Notes under the pieces: model-generated | The model's input: only the letters and a program-made list of their open reading frames with translations | Databases searched by the model: none | What the model was told of the DNA's origin: nothing | Made by a program: the position numbers and the translations under genes | Shown here: in pieces, positions 16,876 to 25,571 of the stretch | Layout of the letters: each line of letters begins with the position of its first letter | Numbering within the stretch: position 1 is the stretch's first letter | From: Streptomyces canus | GTDB lineage: Bacteria > Actinomycetota > Actinomycetes > Streptomycetales > Streptomycetaceae | NCBI RefSeq assembly: GCF_030816965.1 | Contig: NZ_JAUSYQ010000002.1 | Location: 8,112,001-8,176,000 of the forward strand | Reading direction: 5' to 3' | DNA: 64,000 nucleotides

Positions 16876-17736
16876 ATGACGATCCAGAGCCTTGGTTACG
16901 TGGGGATCGGCACGCCCGATCCGACAGCGTGGGCGGAGTACGCCCGCACGGTGATAGGTCTCGCGGTCGAGCCCGGGGACCCTGGCGGGCCCGTGCGCCA
17001 TCGCCTGCGGATGGACCAGCATCCGTTCCGCATGTGGCTGACGGAGGCGGAGACCGGTGGTGTCACGGTCATCGGCTGGGAGGTCCGTGACGGGGCGGCA
17101 ATCGACGAGATGACGGTGCGCCTCAAGGAGTCCGGCGTCGACGTGACGGCCGGCACCGAGGAGGAATGCCGGGACCGGCAGGTGACCCGCATGGTGCACT
17201 TCGGTGGCCCCCTCGGCATCCGCACCGAGCTGTTCTGCGGCCGTCGTCTCGCCCCGAGCCAGTTCGTGTCACCGCTGGGCGTCGACTTCGTGACCGGCGA
17301 GCAGGGACTCGGGCACGTGGTGATGAAGACGCCCCACGTCCAGGAGGCGGTGGACTTCTACTGCGATGTCCTGGGCTTCCGGCTCAGCGACACCGCCGAC
17401 TACCCCTGGGGCACGTTCTACTTCCTCGGCTGCAACCCCCGGCACCACAGCATCGCCTTCATCCGCTCGTACAAGAACGAGGGCACCCACCACATCCTGT
17501 GCGAGGTGACCACCCCGGAAGAGGTCGGCCGCGCCCTGGACCGGACGCGCGAACACGACGTCGAACTCATGGCCACGCTGGGCAAGCACGCCAACGACGG
17601 GATGTTCTCCTTCTACATGACCTCACCGGCCGGCTTCGGCATCGAGATCGGCGCGGGCGGCGTACAGGTCGACGAGAGCACCTGGGTGAGCCGTACGTAC
17701 ACGGCCGACATCTGGGGTCACCACCCGGTCCCGTAG
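16876..17736 (+). CDS. Extradiol ring-cleavage dioxygenase (VOC family, two-domain type I)
   Basis: The 286-residue product has two vicinal-oxygen-chelate domains. The C-terminal one carries the 2-His-1-carboxylate iron site: His147 (GLGHVVMKT), His205 or His206 (GTHHILCEV) and Glu257 (GFGIEIG). The length and layout match 2,3-dihydroxybiphenyl/catechol 2,3-dioxygenase relatives, which open a catechol-type ring next to the diol. The start is ATG 16876; a longer open frame to 16243 is antisense to the CMD gene. It is followed after 71 bases by the aldehyde dehydrogenase gene. A catechol made by P450 O-demethylation would be a fitting substrate (inference). Confidence 0.88.
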   Translation: MTIQSLGYVGIGTPDPTAWAEYARTVIGLAVEPGDPGGPVRHRLRMDQHPFRMWLTEAETGGVTVIGWEVRDGAAIDEMTVRLKESGVDVTAGTEEECRDRQVTRMVHFGGPLGIRTELFCGRRLAPSQFVSPLGVDFVTGEQGLGHVVMKTPHVQEAVDFYCDVLGFRLSDTADYPWGTFYFLGCNPRHHSIAFIRSYKNEGTHHILCEVTTPEEVGRALDRTREHDVELMATLGKHANDGMFSFYMTSPAGFGIEIGAGGVQVDESTWVSRTYTADIWGHHPVP

Positions 17737-17807
17737 AGGACTGCGGGGCGACCCGCCCCTCCCAGCAGTCAACCCCCGACCCCTCCGACGAAAGCGGGCC
17801 GCATCCC

Positions 17808-19361
17808 ATGCTTCTCGAGAGCTATCTGCAGGACACCTGGGCCGCGCCGACGACCACCGACGCCCCCGCGGCCGACGTGCACGACGCCGTCACCGGAGAG
17901 TTGGTCTGCCGCGTCTCCTCCACGGGCCTCGACCTGATGGCCGCGTTCGACCACGCCCGCCGCGCCGGCGGCCAGGCACTCCGGGTGCTGACCTTCCACC
18001 AGCGAGCAGACCTGCTGGACGCGGTCGCCGCGGCTGTCCGCGCACGCCGCGAGGAGTTGTACGCCCTGTCGACCCGCGCCGGAGCCACCCTGGCGGACGC
18101 CCGCCACGACGTCGACGGCGGCATCCGCGTCCTGCGCGACTACGCGACCCGGACACGCACCGAACTGCCGGACGCGCCCCACCTTCTCGAAGGCCCCGCC
18201 GAACGCCTCGCCCGGGGCGAGGACTTCCTCGGCGTCCACCTCGTTACCCCCTCACCGGGCCTGATGCTTCAGGTGAACGCCTTCAACTTCCCCGTCTGGG
18301 CACCCCTGGAGAAACTGGCCCAGGCGCTGCTGGCCGGCCTGCCCAGCGTGATCAAGCCGGCCACCCCCACCGCCTACCTCACCGAACACCTCGTGCGGAT
18401 CATCACCGACGCCGGTGTCCTGCCGCCCGGCTCCCTGCAGCTGGTCGTCGGCTCGGTGCGTCCGGCACTCGGTCTGCTCGGGGAGCAGGACATCCTCTCC
18501 TTCACCGGCTCGGCCGCCACCGCACAGACGCTGCGCACACATCCCAACCTGGTGGCCCGCTCCGTCCGCTTCAACGCGGAGGCCGACTCCGTCAACGCCA
18601 TCGTGCTGGCCCCGGACGTCACGCCCGGAACGCCGCTCTTCGAGGCGTTCGTACGCGAGGTCGTGACCGAGATGACGGTCAAGGCGGGCCAGAAGTGCAC
18701 CGCGATCCGCCGCGTCCTCGTCCCACGGGAGCACGAGGCAGCCACGCTCGACGCCGTCGCGTCCGAGCTCGCCGGGGTGACCATCGGCAACCCCGCCGCG
18801 GAAGGAGTGCGGATGGGGGCGGTCGTCAGCCTCGCGCAGCGCGACGACGTACGCCGCGCGGTGCGGCGGATCGCGGAGTCCGGACACCTCGTCCACGGTG
18901 ACCCGGACAAGGTGCGAGTGGTCGACGCCGACCCGCAGCGGGGGGCTTTCCTGGACACCCTCCTCATCTCCGCGGACCCGGACGCCGCCGCGCCCCACGA
19001 GGTGGAGCCCTTCGGACCGGCCGCGACCGTGCTGGCCTACCGCGACACCGCCCACGCCATGGACCTGGTGGCCCGCGGCCGGGGCAGCCTCGCCGCCTCG
19101 GTCGTCGGCGACGACCTCGCCTGGACGACCGCCTTCGTACGGGAGGCGGCCCCCTGGCACGGCCGGCTGCACCTCATGGACTCGGCGAACATGACGCAGA
19201 CCACCGGCCACGGATCACCGCTCCCCGCCCTGCGACACGGAGGCCCCGGCCGGGCCGGCGGGGGATCGGAGATGGCAGGCACCCGAGGCGTCCTCGACCT
19301 GATGCAGCGCACGGCACTCCAGGCATCGCCCCGGCTCCTCGACACCTTGCGTACCAAGTGA
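17808..19361 (+). CDS. PaaZ/BoxD-type aldehyde dehydrogenase (no hydratase domain)
   Basis: The 517-residue product matches the N-terminal aldehyde dehydrogenase half of PaaZ: SYLQDTWAAP start, GLMLQVNAFNFPVWAPLEKL, PSVIKPATPTAYLTEHLV, LSFTGSAATAQ, and the catalytic Cys in VKAGQKCTAIRRVLVP. The MaoC-like hydratase domain of bifunctional PaaZ is absent, as in BoxD-type 3,4-dehydroadipyl-CoA semialdehyde dehydrogenases. It would oxidise a semialdehyde, possibly a CoA thioester, produced by ring opening. It lies downstream of the dioxygenase in the same direction. Confidence 0.87.
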   Translation: MLLESYLQDTWAAPTTTDAPAADVHDAVTGELVCRVSSTGLDLMAAFDHARRAGGQALRVLTFHQRADLLDAVAAAVRARREELYALSTRAGATLADARHDVDGGIRVLRDYATRTRTELPDAPHLLEGPAERLARGEDFLGVHLVTPSPGLMLQVNAFNFPVWAPLEKLAQALLAGLPSVIKPATPTAYLTEHLVRIITDAGVLPPGSLQLVVGSVRPALGLLGEQDILSFTGSAATAQTLRTHPNLVARSVRFNAEADSVNAIVLAPDVTPGTPLFEAFVREVVTEMTVKAGQKCTAIRRVLVPREHEAATLDAVASELAGVTIGNPAAEGVRMGAVVSLAQRDDVRRAVRRIAESGHLVHGDPDKVRVVDADPQRGAFLDTLLISADPDAAAPHEVEPFGPAATVLAYRDTAHAMDLVARGRGSLAASVVGDDLAWTTAFVREAAPWHGRLHLMDSANMTQTTGHGSPLPALRHGGPGRAGGGSEMAGTRGVLDLMQRTALQASPRLLDTLRTK

Positions 19362-19621
19362 CTGCGGTGCCGTCGGTGCGAGTGGTCCATGCGGTGTGAC
19401 CGTCAGCGGAGGGCCGTGACGAAACAACCTGCGTGTGCGTAGCGGAGCGTCGTCACGGACTCACCACCGCCACGCGTGGCCGACGTTGAGTGAGTTGATC
19501 TCGGTCCGTGAATGCGAGGCTCATGCCGGTCACGGAAACAAGACCGCCCTTCCCTGACGTTCTCGATCCTCGAACCGGAGCAAAGCGCGACTGGGCCCCA
19601 TGAAAGCAAGGAGACACCCCC

Positions 19622-19798
19622 ATGCGAAGAGCGGACATGCACGCTGCCGACAACGTCCGCGCCGACGAGCGGGACAAACCGGCCGTTCAAGCGCCCCTCG
19701 GCGTGACCGTGCCGCGGGCGACAGTGCGCGCGGCGCTCACGCTCCCCGTCGTGGCGCCCGCCCGGATCTCGCGCGTCCGAGAGGCGGTGCGATGGTGA
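19622..19798 (+). CDS. Small 58-residue protein overlapping an SDR gene
   Basis: ATG 19622 follows AAGGAG at a good distance. The frame of 58 codons ends in TGA at 19796-19798, overlapping the ATG (19792) of the SDR gene. The predicted protein is Ala/Arg/Val-rich with no recognised domain. The strong ribosome site and the overlap suggest a translated, translationally coupled leader or small protein. The 260 bases before it hold only a long-loop inverted repeat near 19414-19458. Confidence 0.45.
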   Translation: MRRADMHAADNVRADERDKPAVQAPLGVTVPRATVRAALTLPVVAPARISRVREAVRW

Positions 19799-20520
19799 GT
19801 CGCATCCTGGTGACCGGTTCCGCGAACGGCCTCGGACGCGCTGCGGCGGCTTCACTGTTGTCCGCGGGCCACGAGGTGGTGGTGCACGCCCGGAACCGGG
19901 AGCGCGCGGTGGGCCTCGACGCGCTGGTCGCCCGTGGGGCGCACCTTGTGGTGGGCGACTTCACCGACCGTGACGCCGTGCGGCGTATCGCCGCCGAACT
20001 GAATGACGCCAAGCCCCTCGACGCGGTCATCCACAACGCCGGCGTGTGGAGCGGACCGGCGGTCATGCCGGTCAACATCATCGCGCCGTACCTGCTCACG
20101 GCCCTGCTCCGCGGGCCGCGTCGGCTGGTGTACCTGAGCAGCGGCTCGCATTTCGGTGGGCGCCCCACGCTCGCCGGCGTCGACTGGCGGGGCGAGAGCG
20201 CGGGCTCGTACTCCGACAGCAAGCTGTTCGTCACGACGCTTGCGGCCGCGGTGGCCCGTCTGCGCCCAGGAGTGCTGAGCAACGCCGTGGATCCGGGCTG
20301 GGTGCCGACGAAGATGGGCGGACCGAACGCACCGGATGATCTGGAGCTCGGTCGTCAAACGCAAGAGTGGCTTGCGTCGAGCGACGAACCGCAGGCCCTG
20401 ACGACCGGCGGCTACTGGTATCACCGCCGGCGGCAGCAGCCGCACCGCGCAGTGCACGACGAGGCGTTCCAGGACAACCTCCTGCGGACGTTGAGCGAGG
20501 AGGTGGGCACCGTGCTCTGA
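19792..20520 (+). CDS. Short-chain dehydrogenase/reductase
   Basis: The 242-residue product starts at ATG 19792 or the adjacent GTG 19795. The cofactor loop is TGSANGLGRAAA, the NAG motif is in VIHNAGVWSG, a Ser sits in VYLSSGSHF and the catalytic pair is in SYSDSKLF (Tyr-x-x-x-Lys). The C-terminal part (ALTTGGYWYHRRRQQPHRAV) resembles extended SDRs common in Streptomyces. The substrate is unknown. A strong terminator follows at 20578. Confidence 0.85.
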   Translation: MVSRILVTGSANGLGRAAAASLLSAGHEVVVHARNRERAVGLDALVARGAHLVVGDFTDRDAVRRIAAELNDAKPLDAVIHNAGVWSGPAVMPVNIIAPYLLTALLRGPRRLVYLSSGSHFGGRPTLAGVDWRGESAGSYSDSKLFVTTLAAAVARLRPGVLSNAVDPGWVPTKMGGPNAPDDLELGRQTQEWLASSDEPQALTTGGYWYHRRRQQPHRAVHDEAFQDNLLRTLSEEVGTVL

Positions 20521-20577
20521 GCGGTGGAGGACGGCCGATCGACGATCTCAGGCACAACGAGAGTGACGGGCCCGAGA

Positions 20578-20609
20578 GGAAGCCTCCCGGCATCTGCCGG
20601 GAGGCTTCC
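20578..20609. terminator. Hairpin terminator between convergent genes
   Basis: GGAAGCCTCCCGGC (20578-20591) pairs perfectly with 20596-20609 across an ATCT loop. It lies between the rightward SDR and the leftward membrane-protein gene and could serve both. The rest of 20521-20860 holds no supported gene. Confidence 0.8.
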
Positions 20610-20860
20610 TGCGCTCGGGAGGGTGAGGTCGGCGGTCAGGGCTGTTCTGTGTCCGACAGGTCGCGGCGGCACGGGCCGTCGCCTCGGCCACCAGCCCGCT
20701 CCCGCGTTGACCTCCTGGCGGGCCCGGTGCACCTGCACCGGAGCCGCTTCTGCTGCATCGGCGCATCGTGTGGGGTCCCTGTCCCGTCGGACGGGGACCC
20801 CGGTCAGGAACGTCGGCGCGTGGTCCGCCTGCTACCCGGGGCGACAGCGCGCAGGGTGCC

Positions 20861-23032
20861 TCAGGCGATGCCGGTCCGGTCGAGCGGCTCGGGGGCGGGC
20901 CTCTCGGCCTCCTGACCGCCCTGGGGAGTGTCGGGGCCGCCGTCCGCACCGTCCGTGCGGTTACGGCGGGCGATGCCCCGGTCGATCAGCACGTGCAGCA
21001 GCAGGCACACGGCGCCCCAGGCGGCGATGGTCGCGAGGTGGCCGGCGACACCGGAGTGGTCGAAGTAGACCGTGGCGCGGACGATGTCGACCGCGGCCGG
21101 CAGGGGCAGGACGTCGTTCAGGTCGCGGAAGAGTCCGGGGACCATGTAGAGCGAGATACCTCCGCCGGAGGCGGGGACCCCGACCAATATCGCGATCACC
21201 AGCACGGGGATGATGCCGGCGATGCCGAGGGTGCGGGTGAAGACTCCGGTGAACATCGAGATGCAGAAGATCGTCAGTGCTCCGAAGCCGATCATCGCCC
21301 AGGCGTGGCCGTTGATCGCGCCGATCAGGACGTCGAAGAGGAACCACAGCCATACGGCCATGCCGACCGCCCATCCGGCCAGCATCGGCAGCAGCTGTCG
21401 CAGCCGGTCGATCTCGGGCGCGCCGCCGCGCAGCACCGCCATGATCAGGAAGCCGGCCATGATCCAGGCCATGGCCGCGTACATGCTGTTGCTGCCGTTG
21501 GAGTCGGAGCCGTTCAGCGGCTGGACGTCGGTCAGTTCCAGCGGGGCTTTCTGGCTCGCCGAGATCTGCTGGAACATCGACTGCAGCGCGTTGTGCTGGC
21601 TCACGCCCGCGGCCGAGGAGGTGTACAGCGTGGCCTCGCCGCCCCTTGAGGTGGGCAGGACGTACACGCCGACGGTCTTGCCCTCGCGGATCTGGTCCGT
21701 CGCCGCGTCGAGGGAGGTGCTGGTGGTCAGGGAAAGCAGGTCGCCCAGGCCGTCCTGCAGACCGCGGGCCGCCTGCGTGGCCTGTTCCTGTGAGCCGCCG
21801 ACGACCACGACGGGCATGTCGCGGACCTGCGGCTCGTGCAGGGAGGCGCTCATCAGGCCGATGACGGCGGTGAGGATGGTCAGCGGGAAGGCGGCCACCG
21901 CGAAGTACCGGAGCCGCTTGGAGCGCACCGGTCCACCGGCCATCGCGGGCCGGGGGAAGTGCGGGTCCTCGGTCGCCTCGGTGTTCGGAATGGTGAGCCC
22001 CTTGCGGCGCTCCACCAGCAGGGCGAGCGCGAGGGCGGCTACGAGCCAGACGGCGAGGGTGAGCAGGTGGGTGCCGACGCCGCGGCCGTCGAAGTAGACG
22101 ATGGAGCGCAGCGCCTCGCCCGCGGCCGGCATGGGCAGCACGTTGTGCAAGAAGCCGAAGAAGCCGGGCATCGAGTGGATCGGCATGGCGAGGTTGGACG
22201 AGGGCACCCCGAAGACCATCCACAGCAGCATGCCGGGCAGCACCGCCAGCCCGCCCATGAGTTTCACGAACAGCAGCTGGCTGAGGGCCACCGCGCCGGT
22301 CGCGAGCAGGCCGACTCCGACGAACTCCAGGTAGTGGCCGTCGATGGCGCCCACGATCGGCCCCAGGATCAGCCAGATCAGCGAGCTGGTCGCCACCGCC
22401 CAGCCGGCCAGTGTCGGCAGGAACCTGCGCACGGCGAGCAGATGGGGCACCGCCGCGATCATGCCGCTCAGCGGCGAGTACCCGACCATCATCATGCCGA
22501 TCGCGGCGAACAGCACCGCGATGCCCGCGCTGTCACCGGCGGGCAGGGGCGCGATGTCCTCGGTCTTGGTCGTCCAGTCGTGACCCGCTGCCACCGGGGC
22601 GAGGAGCTGCTTGACCGTTGATGCCTGTGAGGCGCCGGCTCCCTGGGCCGTGTAGAGAGTCGCCTCGGTGGCGCCGTCCGCGGGGAGCTGCAGGACGCCG
22701 GCGACGTCACGGTCCTTGAGCTGGTCGAGTGCCTCCGTGCGGTCGGCGACCAGCCGGGGTTCGGCGGCGCCGTCCTTGGCGGTCTCCAACTCGTCGACGA
22801 CGGACTGGGCCACGGCCCCCGAGCCGACGACGGCGACCGGCATGTCCCGGGTCTGCGGCGAGTGCATGGTGCCCATGTACGTCGCGTACATCATCGTGAC
22901 CATGAGGAAGGGCATGACGAAGAGGAAGACGTACTTGACGATCTTCATCTTCCTGTCCGCGTCGGATGTACCCGCCTCGGGCGAACCCGGCTCGCGCCCG
23001 CCGGCATCGCGGACGGGGGTCGGTGTTTCCAT
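20861..23032 (-). CDS. Large internally duplicated membrane protein (YhgE/Pip or ABC-2 permease-like)
   Basis: The 723-residue product contains two copies of the same unit in tandem. Each has one N-terminal membrane helix, a large extracytoplasmic loop and about five to six further helices. Matching landmarks are HSPQTRDMPVAVVG (first half) and HEPQVRDMPVVVVGG (second half), then LRRIVYF-like and VPASG/VPSSN loops in each. The topology resembles YhgE/Pip and DUF3533-type proteins related to ABC-2 permeases. No ATPase gene is adjacent. It is followed on the same strand by the esterase/TetR pair (upstream in transcription). Transported substrate unknown. Confidence 0.75.
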   Translation of the reverse strand: METPTPVRDAGGREPGSPEAGTSDADRKMKIVKYVFLFVMPFLMVTMMYATYMGTMHSPQTRDMPVAVVGSGAVAQSVVDELETAKDGAAEPRLVADRTEALDQLKDRDVAGVLQLPADGATEATLYTAQGAGASQASTVKQLLAPVAAGHDWTTKTEDIAPLPAGDSAGIAVLFAAIGMMMVGYSPLSGMIAAVPHLLAVRRFLPTLAGWAVATSSLIWLILGPIVGAIDGHYLEFVGVGLLATGAVALSQLLFVKLMGGLAVLPGMLLWMVFGVPSSNLAMPIHSMPGFFGFLHNVLPMPAAGEALRSIVYFDGRGVGTHLLTLAVWLVAALALALLVERRKGLTIPNTEATEDPHFPRPAMAGGPVRSKRLRYFAVAAFPLTILTAVIGLMSASLHEPQVRDMPVVVVGGSQEQATQAARGLQDGLGDLLSLTTSTSLDAATDQIREGKTVGVYVLPTSRGGEATLYTSSAAGVSQHNALQSMFQQISASQKAPLELTDVQPLNGSDSNGSNSMYAAMAWIMAGFLIMAVLRGGAPEIDRLRQLLPMLAGWAVGMAVWLWFLFDVLIGAINGHAWAMIGFGALTIFCISMFTGVFTRTLGIAGIIPVLVIAILVGVPASGGGISLYMVPGLFRDLNDVLPLPAAVDIVRATVYFDHSGVAGHLATIAAWGAVCLLLHVLIDRGIARRNRTDGADGGPDTPQGGQEAERPAPEPLDRTGIA

Positions 23033-23232
23033 GATGTGCTCCTGGTGGATGTGCTGGGGCGCACGGCGCAGGCGCCTTCTCCGCGCTGTGCAAAGGTGTG
23101 GTGTTCAGCCCGAAAGTGGCAGCGCTCTGGCGCAGGTGCAGTCGTCGGGGATCTGAAGGACTTCGATAGCGATGCGGGTGCTGGCCGAGGGGACCGTCCC
23201 GTAGGTGGCGCGGAGTGGCGCGCCGGTGTGTG

Positions 23233-24159
23233 TCAGCCGTACAGCGCGGCATCCAGCGCCCGCGCCTGCTGGCGCCAGAACTGCTGGGAAACGTCGGCCT
23301 TGGGGAACACCGCGTCGAACCCGTGGAACGCGCCCGGAACAATGTGGAGTTCGCAGGGGACTTTGCTGTCGTCCAGTCGGCGCGCGTACTCGACGTCCTC
23401 GTCGTGGAAAAGGTCGAGGGTGCCCACTCCGATCCAGGCCGGGGGGAGCCCGGTGAGGTCCTCGCGGCGGGCTGCGGCCGCGTACGGGGAGACGTCCGGG
23501 CCCGCGACGGAGTCGCCGAGGTAGGACGACCAGCCGTACCTGTTGCTCTTGGCCGTCCACAGGCGCACGTCGAGGGCGTCCAGGTCGGTTCGCGTTGTCG
23601 TGCGGTCGTCCAGCATCGGGTAGACCAGCAGTTGGAACACCGGACGGATCTCGGCACGGTCATGGGCGAGCAGCGCGAGGGCCGCGGCGATGCCGCCGCC
23701 CGCGCTGGCACCGCCGATCGCGATGCGGTCGATGTCGATGTGGAGGTGGCGCGCCTGCGCGACCAGGCCACGCAGCGCGGCGTAGGCGTCCTCCACCGCG
23801 GCGGGTGCGGGACTGTGCGACGCCAGCCGGTAGCGAACCGCGGCGACGGTGATGCCGAGTTCACGGGCGAAGGCGATGCTCGTGCGGTCGTCGTTCTGCG
23901 GGGCTCCGAAGATGAGGCCGCCTCCGTGTACCCACAGCAGGGCCGGCGCCGTGGTCTTCAGGCCGGCCGGCTGGAAGACGCGCAGAGAGACATCCGGCAC
24001 CCCCTCGGGGCCGGGCACGACCACTTCCTGGACAGTGATGTCCGGGCCGGGGGCGACCGGGCGCGCCTTCAAGCTGCGCATGATGCGTGACGACAGGGGT
24101 CCGTAGGACATCTTGGGGATGAAGCGGCCCCGCGCGAGATCGGGATGGATGTCGTTCAT
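23233..24159 (-). CDS. Alpha/beta hydrolase of the hormone-sensitive lipase/acetyl-esterase type, copy 1
   Basis: The 308-residue product has the oxyanion motif WVHGGGLIFG (about residues 75-84), the nucleophile elbow GGASAGGG, an Asp in GTLDLFHDED and a His in FHGFDAVF. It should hydrolyse small esters. It starts at ATG 24159. Its first 265 codons are almost identical to the copy at 49914, with four amino-acid differences, after which the two diverge sharply. It lies downstream of a TetR gene on the same strand, an arrangement repeated at the second copy. Confidence 0.88.
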   Translation of the reverse strand: MNDIHPDLARGRFIPKMSYGPLSSRIMRSLKARPVAPGPDITVQEVVVPGPEGVPDVSLRVFQPAGLKTTAPALLWVHGGGLIFGAPQNDDRTSIAFARELGITVAAVRYRLASHSPAPAAVEDAYAALRGLVAQARHLHIDIDRIAIGGASAGGGIAAALALLAHDRAEIRPVFQLLVYPMLDDRTTTRTDLDALDVRLWTAKSNRYGWSSYLGDSVAGPDVSPYAAAARREDLTGLPPAWIGVGTLDLFHDEDVEYARRLDDSKVPCELHIVPGAFHGFDAVFPKADVSQQFWRQQARALDAALYG

Positions 24160-24366
24160 CGACTTCTCGGGCTCTCTTCTGCCGCACCGGCAGACCGGTG
24201 TGCGTTGGCGCGGTGGCGCCCGGCCGGTGCGGTGGCAAGCCGTTGCCGACGGAATGCGGATCGGTTCAGCGCGCATGGAATCGAGACCATGAGGCGCTCC
24301 TCCTCATCAAGGGTTTGCGAGATCACGCGTCCCCCGGCGCGTGGACAGCGACACAGGTGGGGATGG

Positions 24367-24996
24367 CTAGGAAGCCGCCACGGCGGCACCGGTGGGAAGG
24401 CCGGCGCGCACGTGCAGAAGGCCCTCTCGGACAAGATCGGGCAGCGCGACGTCGGTGTGGCCTTGTGCCCACATCTCCATGGACGTCCGCAGCACGGCAG
24501 CTGCCGCGGCGGCCAGCAGGCGGGGAGTCAAGTCCCGCTCGGCGTCGGTGCCGGTGCGTTCGGCGAAGAGTTCCGCGAGCTGCTGATCGGCCTGCTCGTA
24601 CGTGACCAGGTGCTGTGCCCGCATCGACGGTTGCTCGCCGACCACGCGCATCAGCACCGCGATGTTGTCCCGTTGACCGGCGTATTGCGCGGCGAAGGAC
24701 GGAAGCACCTGTGTCAGGGAGTCCCACGGCGGCTCCTCCACGGGCCTGGCGCGCATGGCGTCGAGCAGGGAAGTGCCGCTCCGTACCAGGCCGTCGAGAA
24801 TCGCCTCCTCGCGACTGGCGAAGTAGTTGCGAAACGTGCGCGGCGACACATCCACTGCCGCAGCGATCGCCTCCGGGGTGGCCGCGTCGAGTCCCCGCTC
24901 GACCATCAGGGACCAGGCCGCACGACTCAATGCCGCCCGGGTCGCCAGCTTCTTCCGTTCGCGCAGGCTCGGCTCTTTCGTCATGCCGACCACCAT
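24367..24996 (-). CDS. TetR-family regulator, copy 1
   Basis: The N-terminal helix-turn-helix is in LRERKKLATRAALSRAAWSL to VDVSPRTFRNYFASREEAIL; the C-terminal ligand domain is of the short TetR_C type. I place the start at ATG 24996 because the second copy has an ATG at the aligned position and the same 17-base distance to the operator. An ATG at 24984 and one at 25020 are alternatives. The downstream esterase gene, 207 bases on, is the likely target along with autoregulation. Confidence 0.85.
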   Translation of the reverse strand: MVVGMTKEPSLRERKKLATRAALSRAAWSLMVERGLDAATPEAIAAAVDVSPRTFRNYFASREEAILDGLVRSGTSLLDAMRARPVEEPPWDSLTQVLPSFAAQYAGQRDNIAVLMRVVGEQPSMRAQHLVTYEQADQQLAELFAERTGTDAERDLTPRLLAAAAAAVLRTSMEMWAQGHTDVALPDLVREGLLHVRAGLPTGAAVAAS

Positions 24997-25013
24997 CCAG
25001 GATTTTTTCCAGC

Positions 25014-25037
25014 TTGGCAAGTTTTCCTTCTTGGCAA
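25014..25037. promoter_or_regulatory. Conserved TTGCCAA-box operator upstream of tetR copy 1
   Basis: On the minus strand two TTGCCAA boxes are separated by GAAGGAAAAC. The same arrangement, with two differing spacer bases, precedes the second tetR gene at 49137-49160 at the same distance from the start codon. Conservation across two diverged regulators suggests a functional, probably autoregulatory, site. Confidence 0.65.
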
Positions 25038-25436
25038 GATCGGGTGAACGTGTCTAGTGTGGGCCGCGGCGGCAGCTCGTTATGAGCCTGGCACTCCACC
25101 AAACGCCAGTCACGGCTGTTCGAACGCCCATGCCGCCGATGGTCATCGCCATGGCAAGCCGGTCGCCGACCCCCCTTTGGGGCAGCTCACCGTGCGCGCC
25201 CCACGGTGCCGTATTTCGACGCGCGGTCATGGTCTGCGACGCGCTGCGGCCACAGCGCGCTTCTTCGGGAACGCACAGGGCCACTGTCGGCCCGGCGCGG
25301 GCCGTGCCCATCTCGGCCGGAGCGGTGCGAGGTCACGAAGCCGTAAGTAGTGGTCGCGGCCGGCGACTTCCTGAACCGGTGTCCACCGCACCTGGGCGAT
25401 CCGGACGCGAACGGCGATTCAACGAAGGAGATCCAG
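25038..25436. other. Non-coding stretch before a decayed ferredoxin
   Basis: Nothing convincing is encoded here. It separates leftward tetR from the rightward ferredoxin/reductase module and should contain the promoter of the latter. No clear -35/-10 pair stands out. Confidence 0.4.
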
Positions 25437-25571
25437 ATGAAAGAGAAGGTCGATGTTCCCAAGTGGGTTGCCTCCGGGCAGTACGTGCTGATCGCGCCCC
25501 ACCTGCACGACGCGGTCCGAGAGTCGGCCATGGTCTGCCCGGCCGCCGCCGTCCACCTGGCGGAGTCGTGA
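25437..25571 (+). pseudogene. Decayed 3Fe-4S-type ferredoxin, internal deletion and lost Cys ligands
   Basis: ATG 25437 sits behind a good GAAGGAG site. The 44-residue frame reads MKEKVDVPKWVASGQYVLIAP and then HEAVRES-like HDAVRESAMVCPAAAVHLAES. Compared with the intact ferredoxin at 27070, about 22 central residues are missing. Two Cys ligands are changed (Cys to Trp and Cys to Tyr), leaving only the last Cys. It cannot hold the normal cluster. Its stop overlaps the GTG of the reductase gene, so its remaining role may be only translational coupling. Confidence 0.8.

Noticed and set aside
19414..19458. Inverted repeat CCGTGACGA/TCGTCACGG as terminator of the aldehyde dehydrogenase
   Set aside because: The loop is 27 bases, too long to be convincing without expression data.
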